A stretch of 64,000 nt of DNA from Psychromonas sp. MME1 (GTDB lineage Bacteria > Pseudomonadota > Gammaproteobacteria > Enterobacterales > Psychromonadaceae): assembly GCF_041080865.1 (NCBI RefSeq), contig NZ_CP160906.1, forward strand, positions 868,001 through 932,000, given 5' to 3'. The notes beneath the pieces are model-generated. The model saw nothing but the letters and a program-made list of their open reading frames with translations, had not been told where the DNA came from and searched no databases. Shown here piece after piece: positions 50,809 to 60,188 of the stretch; positions within the stretch are counted from its first letter, which is position 1, and each line of letters starts with the position of its first letter. The translations under genes were made by a program, and so were the position numbers.

Positions 50809-52667
50809 TTAATTATAATAGGCCTGAATTTGCTCTGTGATGCCTTCGCTATCTAGTTTTAATAAATGGTAAATTTGTTGCTGGGTTCCCTGTTCAATAA
50901 ATTGATCTGGTATGCCAATGTTTAAAACGGGTAAAATAATTTTATTAGCCATAAAGTATTCATTTACGGCGGAACCTGGCCTCCCGCAATACTATTTTCT
51001 TCAATAGTTACAAACTGAGAATGATGATCACTGAGCTCTTTGAGTAGCACCTTATCCAGGGGTTTTACAAAGCGCATATCAATGAGCGTAGCATTTAATT
51101 TTTCAGCGACAGGTAATGCTTGTTGCAGTAAGGTGCCAAAACATAAAATGGCTAATTTTTCCCCTTCACGTATGCGTTTTGCTTTACCGATAGGTAGTTT
51201 TTGCATTGATTGACTTACAGGTACGCCGGCACCAACGCCACGAGGGTAACGAACCGCTGCAGGTGTATTAAGTGTGTGGCCTGTATATAGCATGTCTCGG
51301 CACTCTTGCTCATCGGAGGGTGTCATAACAACTAAATTAGGGATACAGCGTAGAAAACTTAAATCGAATGCTCCTTGGTGAGTCGGTCCATCTGGGCCGA
51401 CAATGCCTGCTCTGTCAATCGCAAATAATACACCTAGATTTTGAATTGCAACATCATGGATGAGTTGATCATAGGCGCGTTGTAGAAAACTGGAATATAT
51501 TGCAACAATAGGGTGTAACCCTGCGATAGCCATACCTGCAGCGAGTGTAACAGCATGTTGTTCTGCAATGGCAACATCAAAATATTTGTCAGGATGTTTT
51601 TTTGAGAAACTAACCATGCCAGAGCCTTCTCGCATCGCCGGAGTGATAGCGGTTAATTTTTCGTCTTGATCTGCCATATCATTTAACCACTCTCCAAATA
51701 TTTGTGAGAAAGTCGGTGTGTTCGAAACAGATTTTGGCAATTCTTGATCGGGTGTAAATTTTGGAACCGCATGGTAACGGATAGGGTCCAATTCCGCTTG
51801 TTTATAGCCCTTCCCTTTTTTCGTCATAAGGTGTAAAAATTGAGGCCCTGAATGGTTACGCATATTGCTTAATGTTTCAACTAAATCAATAACATTATGC
51901 CCATCCATTGGACCGATATAATTAAATCCGAACTCTTCAAAGATAGTGGCAGGGGAGACCATTCCTTTTAGGTGTTCTTCTGTTCGTTTTGCGAACTCTT
52001 TAATGGGGGGAATGGTTGATAGGACTTTTTTACTACCTTCGCGTAATTGCGTATAAAGATTGCCAGATAAGATTTTGGCGAGATGATTGTTGAGTGCACC
52101 GACATTTTCAGAGATAGACATTTCATTATCATTGAGAACTACTAACATATCATTATGCAGAGCACCTGCATGATTTAATGCTTCAAAGGCCATTCCTGCG
52201 GTAATTGCACCATCACCAATAATAGCAACAACCTTACGATTTTGTTGTTCTTTTTCTGCCGCAATTGCCATTCCAAGTGCAGCACCAATAGAGGTTGATG
52301 AATGTCCAACACTGAGCACATCATATTCGCTTTCTTCCCGCCATGGGAAAGGGTGTAAGCCTTTAAAGGTGCGAATGCTATGCATTTGGTCCCGACGACC
52401 CGTTAAAATTTTATGTGGGTAGGCTTGATGGCCGACATCAAAAATAAGGTGGTCAAAAGGGGTACGATAAACATAGTGTAGTGCCACGGTTAATTCTACT
52501 ACACCAAGCCCTGATGCTAAGTGTCCACTGCTTTGGCTAACTGTTTTGAGTAAAAACTGGCGTAACTCATTACAAAAGGCGGGGAGTTGCTGTTTTTTTA
52601 ATAAACGCAACTCTTCGGGGTAATTAATATTAGCAAGCAAAGGGTAGTTTTTTAAATCCAAAGGCAT
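50809..52667 (-). CDS. dxs: 1-deoxy-D-xylulose-5-phosphate synthase (frameshift near 3' end)
   Basis: Dxs makes DXP from pyruvate and glyceraldehyde 3-phosphate, the first step of the MEP isoprenoid route and a source of thiamine. ThDP motif [18 protein letters not shown] (about 151-168), GHSSTS and [12 protein letters not shown] with the catalytic Glu. The frame from 52667 stops at 50964 after EENSIAGG; one missing base at about 50978-50981 (on the coding strand GGC-GCA read as GGCCA) restores [20 protein letters not shown] through to QIQAYYN with stop at 50809-50811. Repaired length 619 (E. coli 620). Follows ispA, separated by repeat copy C. Confidence 0.94.
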
Positions 52668-52718
52668 AATAATTCGTCGCGTTTATAAATTTGATAAAAG
52701 ATGAAAGCATTAATGCTG

Positions 52719-52746
52719 ATTATACCCATGGTACTTCAATATGCAA
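52719..52746 (-). promoter_or_regulatory. promoter for dxs in the end of repeat copy C
   Basis: On the minus strand TTGCAT (52741-52746), 16 bp, TATAAT (52719-52724). A start near 52712 would leave a leader of about 45 nt before the dxs ATG at 52667. It would make dxs partly independent of the xseB-ispA transcript. Confidence 0.65.
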
Positions 52747-52816
52747 AGTCAGCAAGAAAAGCATGCTGAAATACAAGCAAGTACGTGACGAGGCATATTG
52801 AGGTATCACAGGTATA
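52721..52816 (-). repeat. dispersed inverted-repeat element, copy C (short form, 96 bp)
   Basis: The best preserved copy. TATACCCATGGTACTTCAAT at the left and the reverse complement of the right end (TATACCTGTGATACCTCAAT) match over 24 bp with four mismatches, both continuing ATGC. The inner part matches copy D. It lies between ispA and dxs, and the last 27 codons of the long ispA frame are read from it. Confidence 0.78.
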
Positions 52817-53767
52817 GTAGTGTAAGTAAAGTGTATTAATATCCCCGTTCATCATAAGGTGGACTAGGATAGGTCCTATCGATTCTCTCTTTATGACATA
52901 TTGAGCAAAGGATTCAAGTAATTCAGTATTATAGGGCAATTGCGTTAAAGCATGAAGTGCTTCTTGATACAGATATTCTGATTTTTCTATTGCGCCTGCG
53001 AGGCCAAGTAGGGCCGGGTAGGTCGATTTATTTAATTGAATATCCGATCCCTGCGGTTTACCGAGAGTTTTAGTATCACCTGTGATATCTAAAATATCAT
53101 CCTGTACCTGAAAGGCTAAACCAATCGCACGTGCAAAATTATGCAATAGTTGTCTGTGTTCACATGGTAAATCAACTTTACTTAGCGCAGCTAGTTCTAC
53201 TGCTGCTATTATTAAAGCACCGGTCTTCGCATTGTGTATCTTTTCAAGGGCAGTTAAGTCAATTTTTTTATTTTCGGCTTGGAGGTCTAAAGATTGACCT
53301 GCGCACATGCCATTATCACCGGAAGCTTTGGCAAGCCGGTTTATCATCGTCAGCTGTGTTTGTGCAGAGAGCCCAGCATTCGCTGTAGATAATATATCAA
53401 AAGCCAATGTTTGTAGTGCGTCACCAGCTAAAATAGCGGTCGCATCATTAAACTTTTTGTGGCAAGTGGGTTTACCTCGACGCAAGTCATCATCATCCAT
53501 AGCTGGTAAATCGTCATGAATTAGCGAATATGCATGGATACATTCTATGGCGCAGGCGATAGGATCTAAGGTGGTTAATTTAGTTCCTAACATATTACCC
53601 ACGATATAAACGAGAATAGGGCGTATGCGTTTGCCACCCAGTAAAGCGCCATAAGCCATTGCTTCGTTTAATTGAGCAGAGATTGGAGCATTTTGGTTAA
53701 TATAATGTTCTAGTTGTGAGTTAACACGGTTTTGATAACGGGTGTTTATTTCAACAAGTTGTATCAT
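52736..53767 (-). CDS. ispA: farnesyl diphosphate synthase, with abnormal C-terminal tail
   Basis: IspA condenses IPP with DMAPP and GPP to farnesyl diphosphate. Aspartate-rich motifs DDLPAMDDDDLRRGKPTCH (FARM) and FQVQDDILDITGD (SARM) are intact, and LLGGKRIRP is at the N-terminus. Start ATG at 53767 preferred; a GTG 6 codons earlier is open and neither has a clear ribosome site. E. coli IspA ends a few residues after the motif seen here as FAQYVIKRE; this frame runs about 43 residues on, through the spacer and into repeat copy C. A stop in another frame lies at 52876-52878, so an indel or a lost stop is likely. The first 300 residues are normal. Confidence 0.93.
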   Translation of the reverse strand: MIQLVEINTRYQNRVNSQLEHYINQNAPISAQLNEAMAYGALLGGKRIRPILVYIVGNMLGTKLTTLDPIACAIECIHAYSLIHDDLPAMDDDDLRRGKPTCHKKFNDATAILAGDALQTLAFDILSTANAGLSAQTQLTMINRLAKASGDNGMCAGQSLDLQAENKKIDLTALEKIHNAKTGALIIAAVELAALSKVDLPCEHRQLLHNFARAIGLAFQVQDDILDITGDTKTLGKPQGSDIQLNKSTYPALLGLAGAIEKSEYLYQEALHALTQLPYNTELLESFAQYVIKRESIGPILVHLMMNGDINTLYLHYYTCDTSICLVTYLLVFQHAFLADFAY

Positions 53768-53859
53768 AGATTTTACTATATTCACTTTTATATAATTGAA
53801 AAATTTCAGCTTGCTATCATTCTGTGACCAGAGTCGTTATAGCAATGGCAATAAAGAAC

Positions 53860-54093
53860 TTAACCATTAAATGGTTGTAAAACCGCTTGTTCGTCTTGTT
53901 GCATTAATATTTTTACCTGTTGTTGGGCATCTTGCAACTTTTGCGAGTTACTGCGAGCGAGCGAAATGCCTCTTTCAAATTGTTTTAACGCATCCTCTAA
54001 AGGTAGATCGCCGTTTTCTAAGTGATTCACAATAGTTTGTAATTCAGTAATTGCTTCTTCATAAAGCATATTTTCAGGTTTCTTTAATGCCAT
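53860..54093 (-). CDS. xseB: exodeoxyribonuclease VII small subunit
   Basis: 77 residues. The block YEEAITELQTIVNHLENGDL and LEDALKQFERGISL is the XseB signature. XseB joins XseA to form ExoVII. First gene of the conserved xseB-ispA-dxs unit; 92 bp separate it from ispA. Confidence 0.95.
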   Translation of the reverse strand: MALKKPENMLYEEAITELQTIVNHLENGDLPLEDALKQFERGISLARSNSQKLQDAQQQVKILMQQDEQAVLQPFNG

Positions 54094-54411
54094 GGAACGC
54101 TCATTTAGCTAAAATTTAAAGAGTACCGTGCCTAGCCAATAAGTCAATTACTGTTAAGGTAAATCTTTTATAAAGGGGGAAGATGTGATCTATTTCTGTT
54201 TGAATGTAAAAAATTAATAAAGATCATGGCAGCTTACCTGTAATATAAGCGAAAATAGATATACTCAACAAATTAATTCATTGAATGAAATTAATAAACG
54301 CTAACGGTATTATTCAGCGTTCTTGAAATCTAACCACTCAGTGTTGATTGGGTGTCTGTTTCGCATTTTCTGAATGTTGGATTGTTTTACATTTACTTAA
54401 AGGAATATTTT

Positions 54412-55185
54412 GTGGATTTAGCAACCCTTATTGGCCTCATCGGTAGTTTTGCATTTGTCATCATGGCGATGATATTAGGTGGTAACATTGGGATGTTTAT
54501 AGACACCGTCTCAATATTAATCGTATTGGGTGGTTCATTATTCGTGGTTATGATGAAATATAATCTCAGCCAGTTTATTGGCGCTGTCAAAATCGCCATA
54601 AAAGCGTTTATGTTTAAAACAGACTCTGCGGAAGAGTTGATTAGCAAATCGGTGGAAATGGCTGACGCAGCTCGTAAAGGGGGCTTTTTAGCACTTGAAG
54701 AGGCTGAGATTAATAATCCTTTTATGCGTAAGGGGATTGATATGTTAGTCGATGGGCATGACGCTGATGTGGTGAGAAGTACGCTGGAAAATGATATCCG
54801 TTTAACGGCAGCAAGGCATGAATCTGGCGCAGAAATATTTAAACAGTTTGGTGACGTTGCTCCTGCTATGGGGATGATCGGTACTTTGGTTGGCTTAGTG
54901 GCAATGCTATCTAACATGGATGATCCTAAATCCATTGGACCTGCAATGGCCGTAGCACTATTAACAACACTATACGGTGCCGTTATAGCGAATATGATGG
55001 CCATTCCTATTTCTGATAAATTAAAATTAAGAGCGGCGGAAGAAGCGTTGAATAAAAATTTAATTCTTGATGGAATATTAGGTATTCAAGATGGTCAAAA
55101 TCCACGTGTTATTGAAGGTGTGCTAAGAAATTATTTACCTGAATCAAAACGAAGTATTGATACAACAGATGAAGCGGGTAATTAA
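54412..55185 (+). CDS. pomA: flagellar motor stator protein PomA (MotA family)
   Basis: 257 residues from a GTG at 54412 preceded 7 bases upstream by AAAGGA; the frame is open 20 codons earlier without a ribosome site. Starts MDLATLIGLIGSFAF as in Vibrio PomA. Four membrane helices, conserved Pro residues in GDVAPAMGMIGTLVGLV and the charged cytoplasmic loop. PomAB stators couple sodium influx to torque; the MDLATL start and closeness to xseB-ispA-dxs support PomA over proton-type MotA. Three bp before pomB. Confidence 0.92.
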   Translation: MDLATLIGLIGSFAFVIMAMILGGNIGMFIDTVSILIVLGGSLFVVMMKYNLSQFIGAVKIAIKAFMFKTDSAEELISKSVEMADAARKGGFLALEEAEINNPFMRKGIDMLVDGHDADVVRSTLENDIRLTAARHESGAEIFKQFGDVAPAMGMIGTLVGLVAMLSNMDDPKSIGPAMAVALLTTLYGAVIANMMAIPISDKLKLRAAEEALNKNLILDGILGIQDGQNPRVIEGVLRNYLPESKRSIDTTDEAGN

Positions 55186-55187
55186 CA

Positions 55188-56198
55188 ATGGCTGATCAGG
55201 AATGTCCAAAATGTCCCCCAGAGGGGTTGCCCGCATGGATGGGCACATTTGCTGATTTAATGTCATTGCTTATGTGTTTCTTTGTTTTGCTATTATCATT
55301 TTCAGAAATGGATGTGCTCAAATTTAAGCAGATTGCAGGCTCAATGAAAAATGCCTTTGGTGTACAAACAAATTTAGAAGTTAAAGATATTCCAAAAGGT
55401 ACCTCCGTTATTGCGCAAGAGTTCCGTCCAGGTAAACCAGATCCAACCCCGATTGAAGTTATCATGCAACAAACTATTGAGATGACAAAAGCAAAACTCG
55501 ATTTTAAAGAGGGTGATTCGAATAATAGCGGTGGACAAACTAAAATCCAAGCACCAAAGCAAGATGCGCCCGATGAAAGTGAGTCAGATAACATTAATGA
55601 GCCACTGGATTCAACGGATTTAGAGTCGCAAGAGCAGCAGCAAGAGGAAGAACAGCAAGATGAAGCAATGGATGAGCCTGTCGAAAATCTTATCCAAGCT
55701 CCGGGCGTTTCTGCCGATCATGGCTTAGCGAGCAAAGTTGCCAAAGATTTACGTGAAGAGATTAATGATGGTGCTATTGAAATAGAGTCATTAGGTCAGC
55801 AGTTAATTATTCGTATTCGTGAAAAAGGGGCATTTCCATCGGGATCTGCTTTTTTACAACCTCGTTTTCGCCCCGTTATTAGCAAAGTTGGCAAGGTACT
55901 CGTTGATGTCCCTGGGGTGATTACTATTTCTGGCCATACTGACAGTGAACCTGTTCATTCAGAATTATATCGCTCGAACTGGGATCTTTCCGCACAGCGT
56001 GCTGTTTCAGTAGCACATGAAATGTTAAAGGTAAAAGGGATGAAAGGTAAAGAGTTGGTCGTTGCTGGTTATGCGAACACTAAGCCTTTAACTAAAGGGA
56101 AAAGTATCGCTGAGCGTCGCCGTAATCGCCGTGTTGAAATCATGGTTATGCAGGGAGAAGCTAAAGAAAGTGATCCGATAGGCTTACCGGCGAATTAA
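55188..56198 (+). CDS. pomB: flagellar motor stator protein PomB (MotB family)
   Basis: 336 residues. Short N-terminus ECPKCPPEGLPAWMGTFADLMSLL carries the single membrane helix with the ion-binding Asp (about 24). A long acidic, Gln-rich linker (about 120-170) is followed by an OmpA-like peptidoglycan-binding domain with SGHTDSEPVHSELYRSNWDL (about 245-264) and RRRNRRVEI. Coupled with pomA. The linker is longer than in E. coli MotB. Confidence 0.92.
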   Translation: MADQECPKCPPEGLPAWMGTFADLMSLLMCFFVLLLSFSEMDVLKFKQIAGSMKNAFGVQTNLEVKDIPKGTSVIAQEFRPGKPDPTPIEVIMQQTIEMTKAKLDFKEGDSNNSGGQTKIQAPKQDAPDESESDNINEPLDSTDLESQEQQQEEEQQDEAMDEPVENLIQAPGVSADHGLASKVAKDLREEINDGAIEIESLGQQLIIRIREKGAFPSGSAFLQPRFRPVISKVGKVLVDVPGVITISGHTDSEPVHSELYRSNWDLSAQRAVSVAHEMLKVKGMKGKELVVAGYANTKPLTKGKSIAERRRNRRVEIMVMQGEAKESDPIGLPAN

Positions 56199-56334
56199 TA
56201 TTTTCGTATCTATAGCGTATTTATGGTTAATTTCTGTATAGTACGGCATTCCTTAATTGATAGTAGTTATTGCATCTATAAGCAGATTTACAGTCTGCTT
56301 TTATTTAAATCATTTATTAAAGTATCAGTAGAAA

Positions 56335-57184
56335 ATGAAAATTCCGAAAAGATTACAGCCACTTGTTGATGATGGATTAGTTGACAAAGTATTACGTCAA
56401 TTAATGAGTGGCAAAGAAGCAACGGTTTATGTTGTCCAGTGTGGGGAATTTATTCGTTGTGCAAAGGTATATAAAGAAGCCTCTAAGCGAAGTTTCAAAC
56501 AGGCGGTTTTATATACCGAAGGTCGTAAAGTACGTAGCGGGCGTCGAGCGCGTGCAATGGAAAAAAATTCTAAATTTGGTCGCGAACAGCAAGAAAATAT
56601 TTGGCAGAATGCAGAAGTCGATGCCCTTTATAAATTAGATGCTGTTGGGGTACGTGTACCCAAGCCTTATGGCTGTTTTGAAGGCGTGTTGTTAATGGAT
56701 TTAATCACTGATACACAGGGCTTTGCTGCACCTCGTTTGAATGATGTTTCGATGTCAAAGGAACAGGCGATAGAAGATCACCTTGAAATGATGCAATATG
56801 TTGTGGCCATGCTTAGTGTTGGTATTATTCACGGTGACTTATCTGAATTTAATGTGTTAGTAGACGAATGGACCGGTTATTATTGACCTACCGCAGGCAG
56901 TTGATGCTGCTGCTAATAATAACGCGAAGCGAATGCTGCTAAGAGATGTTGAAAATATGAAACGCTATTATTCGCAATTTGCGCCAGAGTTATCACATAC
57001 TAAGTATGGCGAAGAGATCTGGCAGCGCTATGAAGCCGGTGAATTATCCGTTAATACGGTGTTAACGGGGGAATTTGTTGAACCAGACAATGCGGTCGAT
57101 GTTGATAATGTTATGAATGAGATAATGACAGCGCGTGATGAATATCAAGAGAAGCAGCAACGCTTAGTGGAGGCAGAGCTTTAA
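56335..57184 (+). CDS. RIO-family serine protein kinase (frameshift)
   Basis: Bacterial RIO1-like kinase of the PA4780 group. ATP loop SGKEATVYVVQCG with lysine in CAKVYKEASKRSFK, catalytic loop IIHGDLSEFNVLV, metal-binding Asp in IIDLPQAVDAA. The two halves lie in different frames, joined at the GG at 56870-56871: two more G give DEWGPVIIDLPQ, the family form. Repaired length about 283, as expected. The break would separate catalytic loop and metal site, so a sequence error is preferred over inactivation. Substrate unknown; eukaryotic and archaeal RIO kinases act in ribosome assembly. Confidence 0.88.
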
Positions 57185-57204
57185 TCTATTCAATTTCCAC
57201 TCTT

Positions 57205-57256
57205 TAATTATTCTACTTGGTGGTATATTTATCATATATATTAAGTAGAATAATTA
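57205..57256. repeat. large inverted repeat between converging RIO-kinase and ampG genes
   Basis: TAATTATTCTACTT and AAGTAGAATAATTA are perfect 14 bp arms around a 24-base A+T-rich centre. Possibly a weak bidirectional terminator; no classic T-run follows beyond the arm itself. Confidence 0.6.
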
Positions 57257-57281
57257 CCCATTCGCTAGTTTATTAGTATCC

Positions 57282-58631
57282 TTATGACTCTATCACTTTT
57301 TTTAATAGTATAATTAATCCCAAAACAGGCACGCCAATTAATGCTGAACTAATAAAAAAGTTTATATAGCCCCAGTGATCCACATAAATCCCTGAAAAAC
57401 CAGCAATAAACTTAGGAAAGAGCAACATCATTGAACTAAATAGGGCATATTGCGTGGCTGAAAATTCAATATTGGTTAGTTTAGAAATGTAGGTAATGAA
57501 TGCTGTTGTTGCAATACCTGCACTGATATTATCCATCGAGATAATTGCCGTTAATAGCAGTAAATCTTTTCCAACAAAAGCTAAGACAGCAAAAATCAAA
57601 TTGGTGATCACAACCAGAAATGCCCCTAAAAACAGTATCGAATAGGTGCTATAGCGAGTTAATAAAATCCCTCCTAAACCTGCGCCTACAAGGGTCATGA
57701 TCACGCCAAATACCTTTGATATAGCCGCTACTTCGCCCTTGCTATAGCCCATATCGACATAGAAGGGGTTAGCCATGATGCCCATGACAATATCGGATAT
57801 GCGGTAACTACCAATGAGAAGTAATATCAATATTGCATTCTTGCCATAGCGTTGAAAAAAATCAGTGAAGGGTTGAATTATCGCTATGCTTAACCAAGCT
57901 AAAAAATGAGCGAGGATGGACGGCAGATGTTGGTATTTTAATTTTTGTTCAAGTTTCTGTGCGTTTATTTGCTGTGAGTTTTGATAAGTGGGTTCATGGC
58001 AAATGAATGTGGTAACAATACCTACCCCCATGCATAGCGCCATAACCAGATAGGATGTTGACCAAGCAGATAATTGATAAGCATCACTACTGCTTGCCCA
58101 AGCAGCTATTGCTAAAGAGCCAGCTCCCGCCATGATCATGGCAAGTCGGTAACCAGTCATATAAGCTGCAGCCATCGCTGCTTGAAGCTTTTCTGGAGCA
58201 GATTCAATACGATAGGCGTCGATGACAATATCTTGTGTAGCAGAACTATAGGCAACAATAATAGCAAAAATAGCGAATGCAGTAAGATTTTGTTGAGGAT
58301 CGCTTAGAGCCATGCCTAATAGTGATAAGACAATAGCAAGTTGTGAAAATAATAGCCATGCTCTACGTCGTCCTAACCAGTTGGTTAGAAAGGGTAATGC
58401 TAAACGATCTACGAAGGGAGCCCATATCCATTTAAATGCATATGCTAGCGCTATCCAACTAAAAAAACCGATACTTGCACGGCTAACATCAGCTTCTCTT
58501 AACCAAAAAGAGAGTGTTGAAAAAACAAGTAAAATTGGTAAGCCTGCGGAGAAACCGAAGAAAAAGAGGATCACGACTCGTTTTTCAAGGTAGACCTTAC
58601 AATTTTCCAGCCAGGACTGCGATTCGCTCAT
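57282..58631 (-). CDS. ampG: muropeptide MFS permease AmpG
   Basis: 449 residues with 12 predicted membrane helices. The N-terminal FGFSAGLPILLVFSTLSFWL (about 20-39) and SSATQDIVIDAYRIE (about 129-143) are AmpG/AT-1 family marks. AmpG imports anhydromuropeptides for wall recycling. Slightly shorter than E. coli (491). Minus strand, upstream of nothing else; rnd lies behind it in the same direction with 93 bp between. Confidence 0.88.
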   Translation of the reverse strand: MSESQSWLENCKVYLEKRVVILFFFGFSAGLPILLVFSTLSFWLREADVSRASIGFFSWIALAYAFKWIWAPFVDRLALPFLTNWLGRRRAWLLFSQLAIVLSLLGMALSDPQQNLTAFAIFAIIVAYSSATQDIVIDAYRIESAPEKLQAAMAAAYMTGYRLAMIMAGAGSLAIAAWASSSDAYQLSAWSTSYLVMALCMGVGIVTTFICHEPTYQNSQQINAQKLEQKLKYQHLPSILAHFLAWLSIAIIQPFTDFFQRYGKNAILILLLIGSYRISDIVMGIMANPFYVDMGYSKGEVAAISKVFGVIMTLVGAGLGGILLTRYSTYSILFLGAFLVVITNLIFAVLAFVGKDLLLLTAIISMDNISAGIATTAFITYISKLTNIEFSATQYALFSSMMLLFPKFIAGFSGIYVDHWGYINFFISSALIGVPVLGLIILLKKVIES

Positions 58632-58723
58632 ATTCGTCGCTCTCTAATAAACCTAGGTGTAATAAACAAAAGGGATAGTGCATCGGAGCAATATTGGTCT
58701 CGTAGTACATTATCAAAATCTAA

Positions 58724-59832
58724 CTAATGTTCAAATTGATGTCCGATCAGTTCAAAGCGCCATTCGGATAATAGTTTCGGTTTTTTGGCTGTTTTCTTTT
58801 GTTCTGCATCGAGTTTCCATAACCAACTCAAATATTCATTAATAATACGTTTTGAAGCGATGAGTTCACCGGTAATTCATATTTTTCCGCGCACAGTTGA
58901 ATTTTACTGCGCATTGCTTTAACTGTCTTTTTGTAGGCTGGAAAATCCACGAGACGCGAAACATAGGGGGGGTATGTTTCCGGATCTTGTTGAGCAACTT
59001 CCTTAATGATAGCTAAAATTGTATCGCCATGAATGCGAATCTCGTTTGGTAGCAAATGTAGACGGTGTAAATCTTCAAACGAAGCTGGGCGATAATGAGC
59101 CAATAACCAAAGGTGGTCTTCTTTTACAACAAAATTTAGCGCTAGATTACGTGATTTAGCCGTGAGCAAACGCCATGTTGCTAGCGCTTTAATAACGGCG
59201 AGACCTTGCCTATCTAATTTAAACAAGTTGTTGAATGATTTGTATGCTTTTTCAGGATCTTGGGTTTGCATTTTTTGATTTAGAATCATTTGGCACTCTT
59301 GTTCGAAAAAGAGAGTCATTTTTTTCTCTTCAAGACGTTTTTGTAAATTTTCTAAGCAAGATTGTAAATAGAGAACATCAATAGCTGCGTAATTTATCTG
59401 CTTAGCACTTAAAGGGCGTTGGCACCAATCAGTGCGTGATTCTCCTTTATCAACAACAATTCCCTCTAATGTTTCCACCATTTTTGCATAACCCAATGAA
59501 GCACCAAGGTTTAAGAAAGCACAGGCTACTTGCGTATCAAATAGCTTAATATTTAAGTCACCTTTATGTTCGCGAATAATCTCTAAATCTTCACTGCTCG
59601 CATGCAAAATACATTTTTTTTCATTGAGTGCAGACCAAAAAGCAGAAAGGTCTGTAATAGCAAGCGGATCAATTAAGGTGATTTTGTTATTTTGTGATAT
59701 TTGCAATAGGCCAAGATTGGCAAGATAGGTACGTGTTCGTACAAATTCGGTATCAAGAGAGATAGGACTATCGTCAAGTGTTGCTATAAAATCATGCAAT
59801 TGTGTTTGTGTCGTTATCATGTCAAATTGCAT
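58724..59832 (-). CDS. rnd: ribonuclease D (single-base frameshift near 3' end)
   Basis: RNase D trims tRNA 3' ends. Start at 59832 because GGAG sits 6 bases before that ATG, and it overlaps an in-frame ATG 12 bases earlier. DEDD residues: SLDTEFVR (Exo I), HASSEDLEII (Exo II), YAAIDVLYLQ (Exo III), then HRDC domains. The frame stops at 58828 after KYELPV; one more base at 58869-58870 (CCGGGTGAA on the coding strand) restores PGELIASKRIINEYLSWLWK and ends at 58724. Repaired length 369 (E. coli 375). Likely sequence error. Confidence 0.93.
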
Positions 59833-60188
59833 AGATACTCCCATATGAATAATAATTGTTATATGTTACTAAAATTATTAAAAATCATCCATTTATATTC
59901 ACTGTGATAAAAGGGATATTTTAAAGCTTGTGAGCTAGCTATTTTATATGGCAAGATTTATAGATGATAAAATCATGCATATTAATCAAGATAACGTGCA
60001 TAAATAGTCATTTGAATAGGATTTTGTGACTCCCATCTTGTGAGATTGACAGTGATCAATTAGAATGGGGCAATCTAATAGTTTATTTTAACCCCCAAGT
60101 AACGATGTTTGTTAATAGCTTTTTTAAAACAGCTGTTTACAAATGTTAGCGTCGAATATTTACAGTGAATAGTACGGTAAGGAAAACA
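59833..60188 (+). promoter_or_regulatory. leuC upstream region with promoter-like and operator-like sequences
   Basis: 356 bp between divergent rnd and leuC. A perfect -35 TTGACA at 60046-60051 is followed after 17 bp by a weak -10 (GGCAAT, 60069-60074). An inverted repeat ATTAGA-N9-TCTAAT (60059-60079) overlaps the -10 and suits a LysR-type T-N11-A operator. A perfect 12 bp palindrome AAACAGCTGTTT lies at 60127-60138. No leucine-rich leader peptide was found. Confidence 0.45.

Noticed and set aside
53131-53519. Open frames on the plus strand inside ispA
   Set aside because: Shadows of ispA, which has all catalytic motifs on the other strand.
60001-60188. Leucine-rich leader peptide and attenuator before leuC
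   Set aside because: No short frame with a run of leucine codons and no terminator hairpin was found in this interval.
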